Below are positions 38,685 through 51,400 of a stretch of 64,000 nucleotides of DNA, one piece after another. Both the position numbers and the translations under genes were made by a program. The DNA is from Hymenolepis diminuta. Lineage: Eukaryota > Platyhelminthes > Cestoda > Cyclophyllidea > Hymenolepididae. The DNA is taken from NCBI GenBank assembly GCA_900708905.1, contig CAADRB010000010.1, positions 4,408,072 to 4,472,071 on the forward strand, read 5' to 3'. Numbering within the stretch: the first letter of the stretch is position 1; each line of letters begins with the position of its first letter. A model generated the notes under the pieces. It was not told the origin of the DNA, searched no databases, and worked only from the letters and a program-made list of their open reading frames with translations.

Positions 38685-38895
38685 ATGCTGTAAAAGCATG
38701 AAGTTTGAGGTCACGGATTCGATGTCCATTGGTGTGCACTCAGTAAGCAGATTGGTCAACCACGCTTTTTAGGTCTGGCTTATAAAAGGGTGGCAAAATT
38801 TCAGCTTCTCACCAGAGGGATCAATAATGCTAACCTTTTACCCTAGAAGAGTGCCCCAAAACGCTTTTCTAATTTGGCTGGCGAGTTATCAGCTG
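38685..38895 (+). repeat. SINE-like family 1, good copy with B-box
   Basis: Contains GAGGTCACGGATTCGATGTC (B-box-like GGATTCGATGTCC), ATTGGTGTGCACTCAGTAAG, then AAAGGGTGGCAAAATTTCAG, CTTCTCACCAGAGGGATCAA and tail CCCAAAACGCTTTTCTAATT. Aligns with 32292-32515 throughout. Confidence 0.75.
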
Positions 38896-39481
38896 CTATC
38901 TACTCAAAGACATTCCTTCCCTAGTAGTCCACTTTTTGTATGGTCATACTCTGGTGTTTGATACTAAAGATCGATCAAATAGCGTCCGCAGCAACTTGTA
39001 CAAATTTACGGTCCTAAATTTGTATGATATCGTCCCGAGATCTTAATAAAGTAACTAAAATTACCTTTTAAAATAGCAACCAAATGAGGAAATTAGTTAG
39101 GGCCTGATAATATTTAATCTTAATTTAGTATTAAAACATTGTATGTCTCCACAATTTCTCTTTTTACCAGCATCGGCAGTTTAATTTATTTTCTACTTAA
39201 ATAAGTATAAGTGACATAGTAAGTAGGAGATGTCCACAAGATAAATCAATTTTACTTATTTGCTTTTCAAAGCACATTTTTTGCTTACATGAGAAAATAG
39301 GCACGATCGCGTGCGCTCACTTGCGCAATTGAAAATCAATAAAATATATGCAGTACATGTATGTGTTTGTGAATATCACAGATGATAACGGGCACACAAG
39401 CAGACGGATAAGTAAATAGAAACAAATAGAGATAACAAGGCATTTCAAGAAGAAGGCATTAAAACAATTTCGAACAGCAAA

Positions 39482-42400
39482 TCAGTGTTTGGCATTATTC
39501 TTTCGATTGTTTGAGCGGAAGAGAGAACCATGACGTTTGAATGCCGATTTGAGACCACCGAAAATTTTATTCGAGTGTTTAGACCCGCTGTTCACACTTT
39601 TTTCAACCGGTTCTTCGACAACTCCATCTCCTAATGATTCCTCTGGAAAAAGAGGTGTCGATGGGGGAGTTGTCTCATCGTAGATAGGCTCAGTTGGCAA
39701 TGGTGAGAAGATATGGCCACTGGTTGATGTGTTCTTTCGACGGGAATCAATGAGGGTCGGTATCGATCTACGAGTCTATAGGAAAATGCAGCCACTCCAT
39801 TAAGCAATTCTTAAAATAACAGTCAACTGAAGGTAAAAATTACTAGGAAGTGTATTTTATGAAATAACTATTACCAAAAATATCAAATGAAAACATTTAA
39901 AGTTTTTGTTTATTCATGTCCATGCTATTTCATGATTCAGCAAAAGCACCGGTTATTTTGTGGTGTCAGCATACGAATATCGATTTTCGTTGCATTAATG
40001 GTCTATCTACGTGTAAGTTCAGGAGAATTTCTGTCCTGGATCATTTGCATGTATTTGCTTGCGATTTTTCATCTATTTCTTTAGTAAATTCTTGATCCTT
40101 TCCTTCAAATCTATCCCGTCATTAGACCCGTCTGGACACACTTATTAACATTACAAATATACATAATAATAGCCCATTGCACTGCAAAATACCCCCAGAA
40201 ATTTCAACCGCGTAAAAACATCCGAATAGGAGGAATAGCAATAAAGAATGAAATGGAGAGGGCGTCGAATCAAAATGGCAGAAATGTAAATTGGTTGTGT
40301 TCCTTTTTCTTAATGGATACAGTTCAGTATGCCATATTCCAGCATTTCAAAGTTCAAATGGTTCTATCTCTAGGTTCAGCTATGTTCAGAATTTATTGAT
40401 TAAATCAGTAGAATGCCACCTCTATTACTTTATACCTTGTTGCAGCAAGTCAGAAGAGACTAACGAAATTATTATTAGTGTAGCAGATCTTACAGGAAAT
40501 CAATCAGGATGAACTCCCTATCTCCCCATTCTTCTTCACATTATAATAAACGAAAATCGCCAGCTGTTAGCGTTAATTTTAAGATACGATTTAAAACCTC
40601 TCACTTACTCCGTATTTGGACCGAATCGTATCATTATCTTCGCTATATGGACTACTCAAAGAAGGTGAGACAACTCCAGCTGCTGCAGAAGAAACAGAGT
40701 TAGTTGAAACAACTGCCGGTTCATCCATAATCTCTACAATCTCTGTTCTCAGTGCTTCAGTACGTTGATTTGTCGGCCAGCAAAACCCTCTACCTGAAGA
40801 CGTCATCCATTCCCGATCTGATCTGTATTGTGGTAACGTAGTATTTGGAGATATTGGTTGAATTGGCGAGACCACCTGCCATCTATATGGACCTGAGAAC
40901 GAAAAAGTTAAATAATTCATTCTACTTATTGAGTTATCAGTAGAATAGATATAATTAAGATTTCCTCTAAGGAGATTGGACAGCCTCTGTGTGATGACTT
41001 TGATTATTTACTTAATTGCGTAAGCGCCTCCAGTGCACCAAAAATTACTTTTCTGCCTCTATGTGAGTGTATGCATTTACTTAAGCAATCACTGCCACAT
41101 TTTACGTGTGTGTTTATTTGATTTTTCACATATAAGACCAAGAACAGGCAAATCCTCGAATTCGTTGGTAAACAAAAGGGAAGTCTATTCGAAAAACCGA
41201 AAATCACAATCAAAAATGAGATAGAAGGCTACTATTACATACTATATCCAATTTTGCAAGTCTCTTAGAACGCATTTCTTCTTTCTAAGTGAGGAGTTCC
41301 AAAATTACGCAACTGATTATCAATGACCAATAATACCACTTATTAGGTGGAGGAAATTTGAAATCCAGTTATACACCACTCTTATGACGTGTTGGGAAAT
41401 ACGTAAAAGGACCAAAAAGACCCAGGGATGAAAACATCTTTATAAGATCATATCTTAATATATAGTCAGGCAAAAAATATTGAGATTGATAGTGAAATAA
41501 GCTTCACAAAGGGAATTGATTACATTCAATTTACTGCGTCTCAAAAGAAGTTTATCGTGTGGCCGAACACTGAGGACCTGAATGCCACAATTACGTACAC
41601 TGACTTTGAACATTTAATGATGTTTTCAATTCATGAAACATTTTCTTCGATGTCGACTGGAATAAGTTTTCAAAGTCTAAAGGACTGACAAAAATGTACG
41701 TTAATCCCGAGCTTCTAATAAACTGTATCAAAATTTAAAATAGAGTTTGATAAGTGTTAATCTTCGGAATGCATTAAGGAATCTACGAAACTTCCTGAGC
41801 TTACCTTGATGAAACTAAGACGTTTAAAATAGGGAGTGAAAAATAATATGGAAAGAAGATTAGGAAATTTTAACTATTAACGCACAACTTGAACAACGTA
41901 AATTTAAATGACAATTCTTTCCCATAATGTATTTTAAGGTATTGCTCTAACATTTCAAGTTCGATTATTCTTTTATTCTCAATAAATAATTTCCCGCAAA
42001 TTATGCTGTCAGTTGCCGATAAAATAATATTTATATAACAACTTTGAACGAAATGTGAACTATCATAGGAGAGTACTTTCATAAATTTATGACAACAGTA
42101 AATACCCATTTTGCTCTGTTTTCCCCTTCAAAGAGCATTTTTGATGTTATCCCTCTATCAAAGATGAGTGCTAGAAAATGCTTTTCTAAATAGGACTATT
42201 TGGTACACTTATTTAAAAATTTAACACAACTCTTCGCTGAAAGATTATTCATTCTTAATGGTCCATTTTTAAGAAAAATAAATTGATTCCAACTCAAAGG
42301 TGGCGACGCACACTTAACCCTTCGACATTCCAATTGGATCGGTTCCTCATAGACCGGCTCATAGGCATTCTCTTGAGCCGTCTGCACAGCATAAGCCATT

Positions 42401-45400
42401 CTTCTAGTCGCCAATGCAACAGGAATCGGCGTGAAGGTAGACGCCACTTCCCCAATCTTCTCAGGCGATGTTGGTGGGGTGTCCGAACACGAGCGAAACA
42501 GGCCCCGCTGTGGACGAAAATCGATAACCCCCCGATCGGGAGATGAGGAAGTGTAGGAGGTGATCAATGAAGAGAGCGTCAAACTAACGATGGATGCTGT
42601 GGAAGGCGTGACCGGAGAAGACGGTGAGGAAGGGGCCGGACGATTGGCTGGAGATGGCGGCAATATGATTGGTGGAGAGGAGGAAAATGTCAAGGTTGGT
42701 GCTTGAGGCCTGTGTGGTCGATCTTGGAGAGTGATAGGATCAATCCCTTTCTGTTGAAACGGGAAGAAAACAAAACTTATCCATTCGTTTTATTAGTTAA
42801 CATAATATCTAACAGAGGACCTTGATCAGAAATTAGTGTAACTGAATAAAATAGTTACATATAAATATATTGAATTTTTAAGCGAAAATATAAATTGTAT
42901 TTCTTATAGGATAAAACGGTGCCAGAGAAATTGCTATTCTAAGAACATTAACAATTTTTAACAATCGGTCCTCTAACTAATTGAAAGGGTCCAAGAGGTA
43001 TTATTTATGAGCCACAACTGAAGTCGAAGACGCATTTTAACTCGGGGAATGTCACCGATTAGATAAAATCCACATTATTAACAAATGGATGACATTTATT
43101 GTTTTTATAACTTGATGTAATGGTCCATAGCTGCCCATAAAGGTATACTACGACTACCAATGCTCAAAACCATTAAAAGATGCGCAGCTCGACCACGGCC
43201 TTTTCTCAAGTTAATAAGAAAGTAGAACAGTTTGGGTTCACTATTCCGTCAGTAATATAGCAGTAAAGAGACTTTATTTTAATAGATAAGCTTGAAAGAA
43301 CAGCAATCGAATAACGCAGTTTCCAAGGGACGAATTATATTAACAGAATCTTATGACTTCTGCTTAGGACATCGAAAATATCCCATTCAGCTGTCCATCA
43401 TAACTTGAGCTCAGTTATTTGAGTGATTTTCATCCACAATAAATAATAAATGAAATATTATGACAAAACCACAGCATAAACAAGTGTTTTAAGAGACAAA
43501 CTTCAGTGGTAACTAATAATGATATTACCTCTCAGTTTTTTTATTATTTAAATGACAGTTTAGTCAACCACTTCTTTGTTATACTATGGGGCATATGCTT
43601 CATATACAATTTATAACGCTTGAACTATAATTTTACAATAACGAAAAAGATGATTTATTGACAAGTGCAAAACTTAGCCAGCGTTAATTTAGCTGTATTT
43701 GGCCTTTTGATCAAGAAGAATTAGACACGGCGGATTTGCGCATGAAATGATTTTAAATATTCGGAAAAAGCCAATAACTGTTAAGTAACTAGTTCCTCAA
43801 TTTAAAATATCGACTTGTATTAACATAAATTTTAAAGAAAATCAACAAAGTCTTACACTGGCAGCCTCATTGAAGAGATCATTGAATTCTTCATAGTGTT
43901 CAGACAACTCCTCCTCTCCTTCGCCACTACCGTGAGTCGAAGAGAGACCGGGAAGATGTACAAGAGGGGGAGGAACAATAACTGTTGGAGCTGGAGCAAT
44001 GGTGGTTGTGATTGACGACATGGGGAATTGGAAGCTGGCATCCACGTAGTCTTCATCACCAATTCCTGCCACTGCAGCTGCACAGCATGCACCGTGTTTA
44101 TGTATTTGAGATGCCTTTAAGAGTATAAGAAATCACCAGTAGAATTTAAATATTTATGAAAAGGAGAATATTTTCAATAAAAAAAATTATGTTATAATTA
44201 TTAAACTGGGATTAAAAACGTTCTGAATATCCTTCATGTGTCTATTTGAATTAATTGATGCGCGAAATCATACGACGTAATGTGGCTGATTTCTCGAAGT
44301 TTTACTTGTTCATTTGAGATTTCTCGGGAAATATTTGCTAACAAATAAATTAATTCTCCCGGGAAATTTTTTCAACCCTAATCGGGGATTTAATCAAAAC
44401 AGAATTCTCTATTTGCATTTCAAGACGCTTATGTACATAGTTTCACGAATAACACTGGCATCTATTGACCTAAGGATATATAATAAGTGTAATAAATATG
44501 AAAATCATACAAGGTGTTTTCATATACATCTGACGTAAAAATGAGATTTTGGAGGAAACGAGGGAAAAACTGTTAGCAAAATCAAATTGCAAACTAATAC
44601 GACCTTAAGAGGGTCTTTTTATTTTCGACTGCCATAAGTCATGATCCCTCAATTTCAGTACCTGAGTAGCGGATATTTATCATATTCACAGAAAATAAAT
44701 GTATTAAAATGATCTCGATCCGAGAGAAAGGGGAAATTTGCGTAGAGCTCTCTTCTTTAAGGCTTTCTATCCCTCGTTCTATCAATCAAACGTAACAACT
44801 GGATGACCATTCGCATCCTTCGAAGTGACAGTAAAAATAAGCCATTTAAATAAAGTTATAGATAAAAGACGATATAGAAATCACATTTTAGTGCGCTAAT
44901 GTAAGTTGCCAGTGGAATTCACAACCATTAGAAACACTGATTTGCATACGGACATTGCACTCTTAAAGAAAAGGGAAAAAGTTAATTTACTATTAGGAAG
45001 AACAATCGATTCCAGAATTTGTGTCATGCTTAAAGTTTGACAGTAAGATTTTTGTAAAAAAACAGGAGTTTTCACTTTGAACAGCAACAGTTGTAGCATG
45101 TAAATCTTTCAATTTTCAATTCTTAGAAGGACGAAAGGAAAAAGAGTTTATCCAAATTTGATTAATTCTGCGTAACTTATGAAGAGCGGATATCACAACT
45201 GATGTATATATATATATATATATATAATACCTTTTTCACCGTTGAACTAAATAGTATACAAAGATAGCTTTGATTCAACTTTGTTCTTGGCTGACTTAGC
45301 CAGATATCTGCGCAAATGGCAGCTTTATTGACCACTGTCCGGTTCTATTATCATCAAATATGAACTTCAAAACTCTATTCACTTCCATTTTAATACTAAG

Positions 45401-48400
45401 AAGGTTATAACTTAAGCAACAAGACACTAATCAAGAAGTTACTCGCTATTTTAAAAATTTAATAGTTTATCACCTAACTTGCAAGAAAACAGAATGAAAT
45501 TAGAATGAGATCTAAGCATTGACCTACAGTTTCTCAAACCGCTTAGAACTTCATTAAAAAATGCTTGTGGCCTCTAGTTTCTGATGAAAGCTCTCGGCGA
45601 TCTTTGCACGACCTAAGAATACACTTCACTAATTATCCATCAGTATCTTCTCAATCGAACAGATAATTCTGGAATTTCTTTGTGGACCATTAACTTGTCA
45701 TCTTCTTGAGCATTTAAAAATCTGTAGATCCATAAAACTTTACAACAGTGGACGTCCAGGTACATGAAGTCAGAGATTTGCTGATTAGTTTGCACTTCAA
45801 CCCACATTCAATAAATCACATAACCAACTGCATCAAATTGCGAATTCCTCTGCAGAAAAGTCCTATGATGCTACTCTGTCGGCCAAGTTGCTTGCTTGAA
45901 AAATAGTCATTCAGTGGATTATTACATGATAGTTATGGGTGATTTACTTTGTTGAGGCTTGAGATGAAGGCCAAGAATAGAGATAACTGTAATCACGCCA
46001 TAACTAAGAAGGCATGTGTTCTCCACTCAAGAAGAAATTCTGTTTTATAGAAAGACATGAAGCCAGATCCTCAGTTTAATTCGTGACACTTTATTCACTC
46101 CGCCAAACTAATTAACTTAATGATCTGTAGGTGTGGTTTGCCAACGAGGTTAAGACCACGGTGGTGTTAGTTTTAGGCATTGTAAACAGAAGTCATGACT
46201 TTTATTGAATGTCACCTGAGAGCAGGAATGATTTAAAGGTTCTTTCTGATGAAACTGCAAATCATAAAATCAGGAAATTTCTATGGGCTTAGAGTAGTCC
46301 ATCAATTATCGTCAACCCTAACTATTAAGGGATCCTGAGCTAAAATGTTACCCAGAAACCAGGTCTCATTTGAAGGGACTTCATGAAATTTTAAGATCAA
46401 TGAGAGCGCCTAAAAACTACATTCTTAGTTTTATTTCAATAGCTTCTCAAGTTACACAGTAATTTTCTACTTGCACAATTATTTTTCATTATTACTTCAA
46501 AATATAAGAATGGTCCTTACAGGAAGTCAACTAAGAATACTTCTATGTATGATTAAATGCACCTATTCGAACTACGTGGAGGTCTAAGAACACAAACCAT
46601 TCATAGTACATGTCCTAGCAGAAAGTATAATATGATAAAATAGATAGTATGGTGCTTTAAATGGCCATCATTGATGTGTTGATCAACAAACAAGTCATTC
46701 CAATTCAGAAAAATACTAATATATAGTAGCAAAGTCAATCGTCAAAAGTGATTGTACGGGACAATTTCAAAAACAATCACCAAGGTTTTTCTTCATCCAA
46801 AGCAAGTGTTGGGATTAAAAGTGTCATTGGCTATTATTATGGCCAGTTTTAAAGGATTTCACTTTTAATTAATCATTAACTGAACAATAAACTCACATGA
46901 TAGCTTGCAGCCAGTACCGGAGAATACCGATGGAGTAATTCACTTGGAGGATCTCTCATTATCAGTGATTGGTGGGATTGACTATTTGGAAGACTATTAT
47001 GCTGAAACTCCTTTTGCCGATGACGACACATTTCACAATCATCGCCCTGAGAACACCTACTCTCTACTGTGTCTGTCCGATTGGTTGGCAGCGCGTAGTC
47101 AGGCGAATAACTTAAGAACCACGAGCTCATATCCCCATTCAGAACCTGACGATAGAGTTCTGTAACCGAAAGAAGACAGTTATTTCGAATTTAAGACGTT
47201 CCAATGCGCAATTGCTATTTAAGCTTACCGAACTCTCGATCACTTTCAGATTGTACATGCAGGAAGGCCAGGGACGGTCTGAAGGGCTTATTCGATAGAA
47301 CATCACCAGACTCCTCTGTCATCATATCTTCCTGCAAACACCGTGGTAAACAAGGGCCAGTTAGTCGAGGATGCCAGATTCGACAGGTCTGTTGAGCGGC
47401 CAAGCCATTAATGAGTTGCCGTGGTCGTGTGGCATCTGAAGACGACACAGCGACAAGCATCAGAATCAAGTTGCGATCATCTTCATCTTCCAGAGAAGAG
47501 AGAGCCGAGCTGGCAGTAGTAAGGAGAGTTTCGAGTTGAGAAGTGATTTCACCGCAGAGTTTAGGCCATTGACTGGTGGGAAAATGGAGAAGGGCAAAGC
47601 GAATCCTCGCCACCATGGGTTGAAGTTGAGAGAAGATTTCTAGCGCCTGTAATGCAAAAAAAGAAGCCCGGTTAGAACACTAAGGTAACTTTGTTGATTT
47701 TTAGGTTTGTCTTTGACAACCAATCTCTAGTAAACACAAGTATAAATCTGAACTATCAACAGAATGAACTCAAGCGAGTTCGGTTATGTTTACAACCCCA
47801 TAGCTACTATATGCTAACTACCCTAAGATGTAAGAATAAATCAATACACTCGGGTAAGAGGACCAACCATTTACTTTAAAGTTCCGACTACTTTGGTTAT
47901 GAATTCACGCCGGAACCAACGCTTTGAACCCTGAAATTCGAACTGTGGGACATAAGTAGATAAACATACCCACTAAGAACACGTTTGACGACTTGATCAA
48001 ATCAGAATTCAAATGAAGTAAGACTTCTGTAAAGTTTGGAATTTACTTCTTCTATTCGGTCTATTTCCTGCTCATCTCCTATTTGAATATCGTTCAGTCT
48101 TCTCATTAATATTCTGAATCTAACTCTTCGTTTTCTAATTCAATTTAAATAACAAAGGATCTTTGTTGCTAAATTAAATATTTAATGAAGTCAAACTTTG
48201 CCTTCCGAACTCCAGAGGTCTTCAAATACGACATTTAACGAAACACCTGAGAAAAAAACACTGTAGGAGGTCAGAGTCTAAAGTAACCACGTCATCACTA
48301 AAATTAGGCATTGTAAAAATTCCAAATTTTTATCGTCCGTCAAAATGTTTATCTTTTTTCTCCTTAAATTATTACCAAATGAAATGAAACCTAAAGATTA

Positions 48401-51400
48401 AAAAGTTAGTGTTAGAATTAAAACTAAGATCATTTTTTTAAATTTCTAATGACCTGATAATAGTTCTACTGAACGATTGAACCCTGTTTATTTTATGTCC
48501 ATATACCCACATGCCAAGGACTAATGGGTCTTAGAGTTAACCTTGAATTGATAAGTAAGTGAAATTTAACTTCATAACCTTTTTGATATAAAGTTAAGTA
48601 TCTGCTGATATTAACTAGGAGAAACAGAACAATAGAACATAAACTATACCAAAGGTAAAGTGCTAGAAGACATTTTTTGCGCCGAGACTTTAATTGCAAT
48701 TTCTAATTGATTTCTTCCCCTTAATTTTTATTCAATTGTTTTACCGTCCTTTATTTTTTTAGAGGCATTCCCACGATAAAAAATTACAATATTTTGCTTT
48801 GCCTTGTATTAAATTTGTCTTTTTCATATGCATAATTGGATACATGATTTTATTTTGAAAATTTTAATGATGTTTTAATCCTGTTCCAAAATGGCATTCA
48901 AAATATAATGCATCTTTGATCATTATCACAAAGTCTAATTAATTAAGATCTTCCATGTTCGTCTCAGCAAAATAATGCTCACTAACTCCAGGGTTGTGGC
49001 TTTGTATTTACACAATCACAAGCTAATTACCTGAAATTTTAAAAATGTGATTCCACATACAATGGTATAGCCGTGTGCCCACATTCACACACATTTTTGA
49101 ATGCTAATTGGCCTGGTGAGGGAAGGAGAGTAATGTGGAGATGAATGAAAGGGTACGAGTGTAAACGTGCAAAGTGAGGAGTGGGGTATCTAAATCCACA
49201 TGACACATGGTCAACGGTCTCTCAGCTATTTGTTATTCCCCCTCTCACTCTATCCAGGATCGTCTCATTGAAAATGCAAAGTCACTTTCGTTAATCCGGG
49301 GGGACACATAGGGTAGCCAAGGTCGCTAGTCCTCTCCACCATCAAATCAACGAGAGACAATCTGCACGCCTACATAACTATAAAGAGATGTAAATTCATG
49401 AGTCATCTGAGTTATTAATTTACACGCCACTTTAGTTGTGATGCTTCCGCGTGTGAATATCGATTTCCGTTACATTGCTTGCACATCTAAGATGTTAACT
49501 TACGACTCGGTAGTGTTAATAATTTGTATGCTGCTTTAGTTGCGGTGCCGCTGTGGCCAAATATCGATTTTACCTGCACCTCTTTGCGTGTGTTCTAGAA
49601 AATTCCTGCATGTAAACACGCGTATATTTTCTAATTTTATTCTAAGCTTTCAAATCAAAATGATAACAGATACTTATGCAAGACTTCAACATCGAGTTGC
49701 ATTCAATGCGAGTAAACGAACAAACAAACAACAAATGAATAGATCGTGCAGATCAAATTAAAATTATTNNNNNNNNNNNNNNNNNNNNNNNNNNNNNNNN
49801 NNNNNNNNNNNNNNNNNNNNNNNNNNNNNNNNNNNNNNNNNNNNNNNNNNNNNNNNNNNNNNNNNNNNNNNNNNNNNNNNNNNNNNNNNNNNNNNNNNNN
49901 NNNNNNNNNNNNNNNNNNNNNNNNNNNNNNNNNNNNNNNNNNNNNNNNNNNNNNNNNNNNNNNNNNNNNNNNNNNNNNNNNNNNNNNNNNNNNNNNNNNN
50001 NNNNNNNNNNNNNNNNNNNNNNNNNNNNNNNNNNNNNNNNNNNNNNNNNNNNNNNNNNNNNNNNNNNNNNNNNNNNNNNNNNNNNNNNNNNNNNNNNNNN
50101 NNNNNNNNNNNNNNNNNNNNNNNNNNNNNNNNNNNNNNNNNNNNNNNNNNNNNNNNNNNNNNNNNNNNNNNNNNNNNNNNNNNNNNNNNNNNNNNNNNNN
50201 NNNNNNNNNNNNNNNNNNNNNNNNNNNNNNNNNNNNNNNNNNNNNNNNNNNNNNNNNNNNNNNNNNNNNNNNNNNNNNNNNNNNNNNNNNNNNNNNNNNN
50301 NNNNNNNGTCGACTCAAATTATCCATGAAAGCTCAGTCAAAGCCTATATTTCACATTAGATACGTTCCTTCTCGAAATTTCGAACCTAGTGCTTTTTCCA
50401 CCCAATATTCAATAGAAAATCATTAAATTAAAAAGTGTCTTTTCTTGACATATAATATTTTATCATCTAAATATCCTAATAAAATGTGGTGAGATCACAC
50501 CATTTTTTATCGAGGATATGTTAATATCTCACTTTAAGACTCAAAACCCTCATAAAAACTGCCGTATTTCTGCTGCAGTCTACTGCTCTGCCAAAGGACT
50601 AATTTAGAGTAATGAAATTTGGATCACGTCATGTGTAAAACTGGGTCAGTATATCGTTCTCAATACGCAATTCATATGAAATGATCATTTCATCATCCTA
50701 TTTTCAATCCTATTGGAGATCGGCCATCCTCAATCTATGCTTAAGAAAGGCGAATAAACATTACGATAGACTATCGAATATGCATGGTTTCGAGACTATA
50801 ATGATTCAATTCTGTGAGCATTCCCTATAACACGAATTGAATAAATCGGATAATCTACTAATTAGTGTTAAGACGCCGAATAGCGTATTTCGGTGCACTT
50901 GACCAGCATTGTCCCTTCATGCACCCGATTATGGATTATTGATTTTTCACATTCGAGCCTGGTAATGAAATCTCGATACTGCTGCAATTACTGACTAACT
51001 GAGCAGCTAACCATTCTCAGCATATCCCTATTCATAAAAATTGTTTCGTTTTCTTTAAAAGTACCATCTTTGAGAAACAAGACTTTTGCTTTCTCATTTA
51101 AGTGATTTTGGTCATAGTATTACCGTAATGGGCAACCTAGAAAGTTTCCAGTAGTAACTTAGTATTAGAACAGAGAGGCAAATGTCGAAATTAAACGCCA
51201 TAAACACGAAATGAAACTATGAAAAGATGATGAAAAGGAATAATACAAATAAGATAGAAATGACTTAACTGCTGCAACCAGTAGGAAAATCGATTACAGA
51301 TTCGGATGTGCTGGTTTGCTATCGATAAAACGTAGCGAGAGCGAATCTAAATTCTTGGAAGTGAACAACTACGTAAAACTAAACATTCACAAGTGGTACG

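Larger units (their letters stand above)
36717..39481. other. intergenic stretch between the convergent LEM and p190-like loci
   Basis: No exon recognised. It holds the 3' flanks of two convergent genes and two SINE-like copies (37600-37665 minus, 38685-38895 plus). Confidence 0.55.

Noticed and set aside
49703..50426. Long open frames across 49.7-50.4 kb on both strands
   Set aside because: They consist almost entirely of undetermined bases of the assembly gap.
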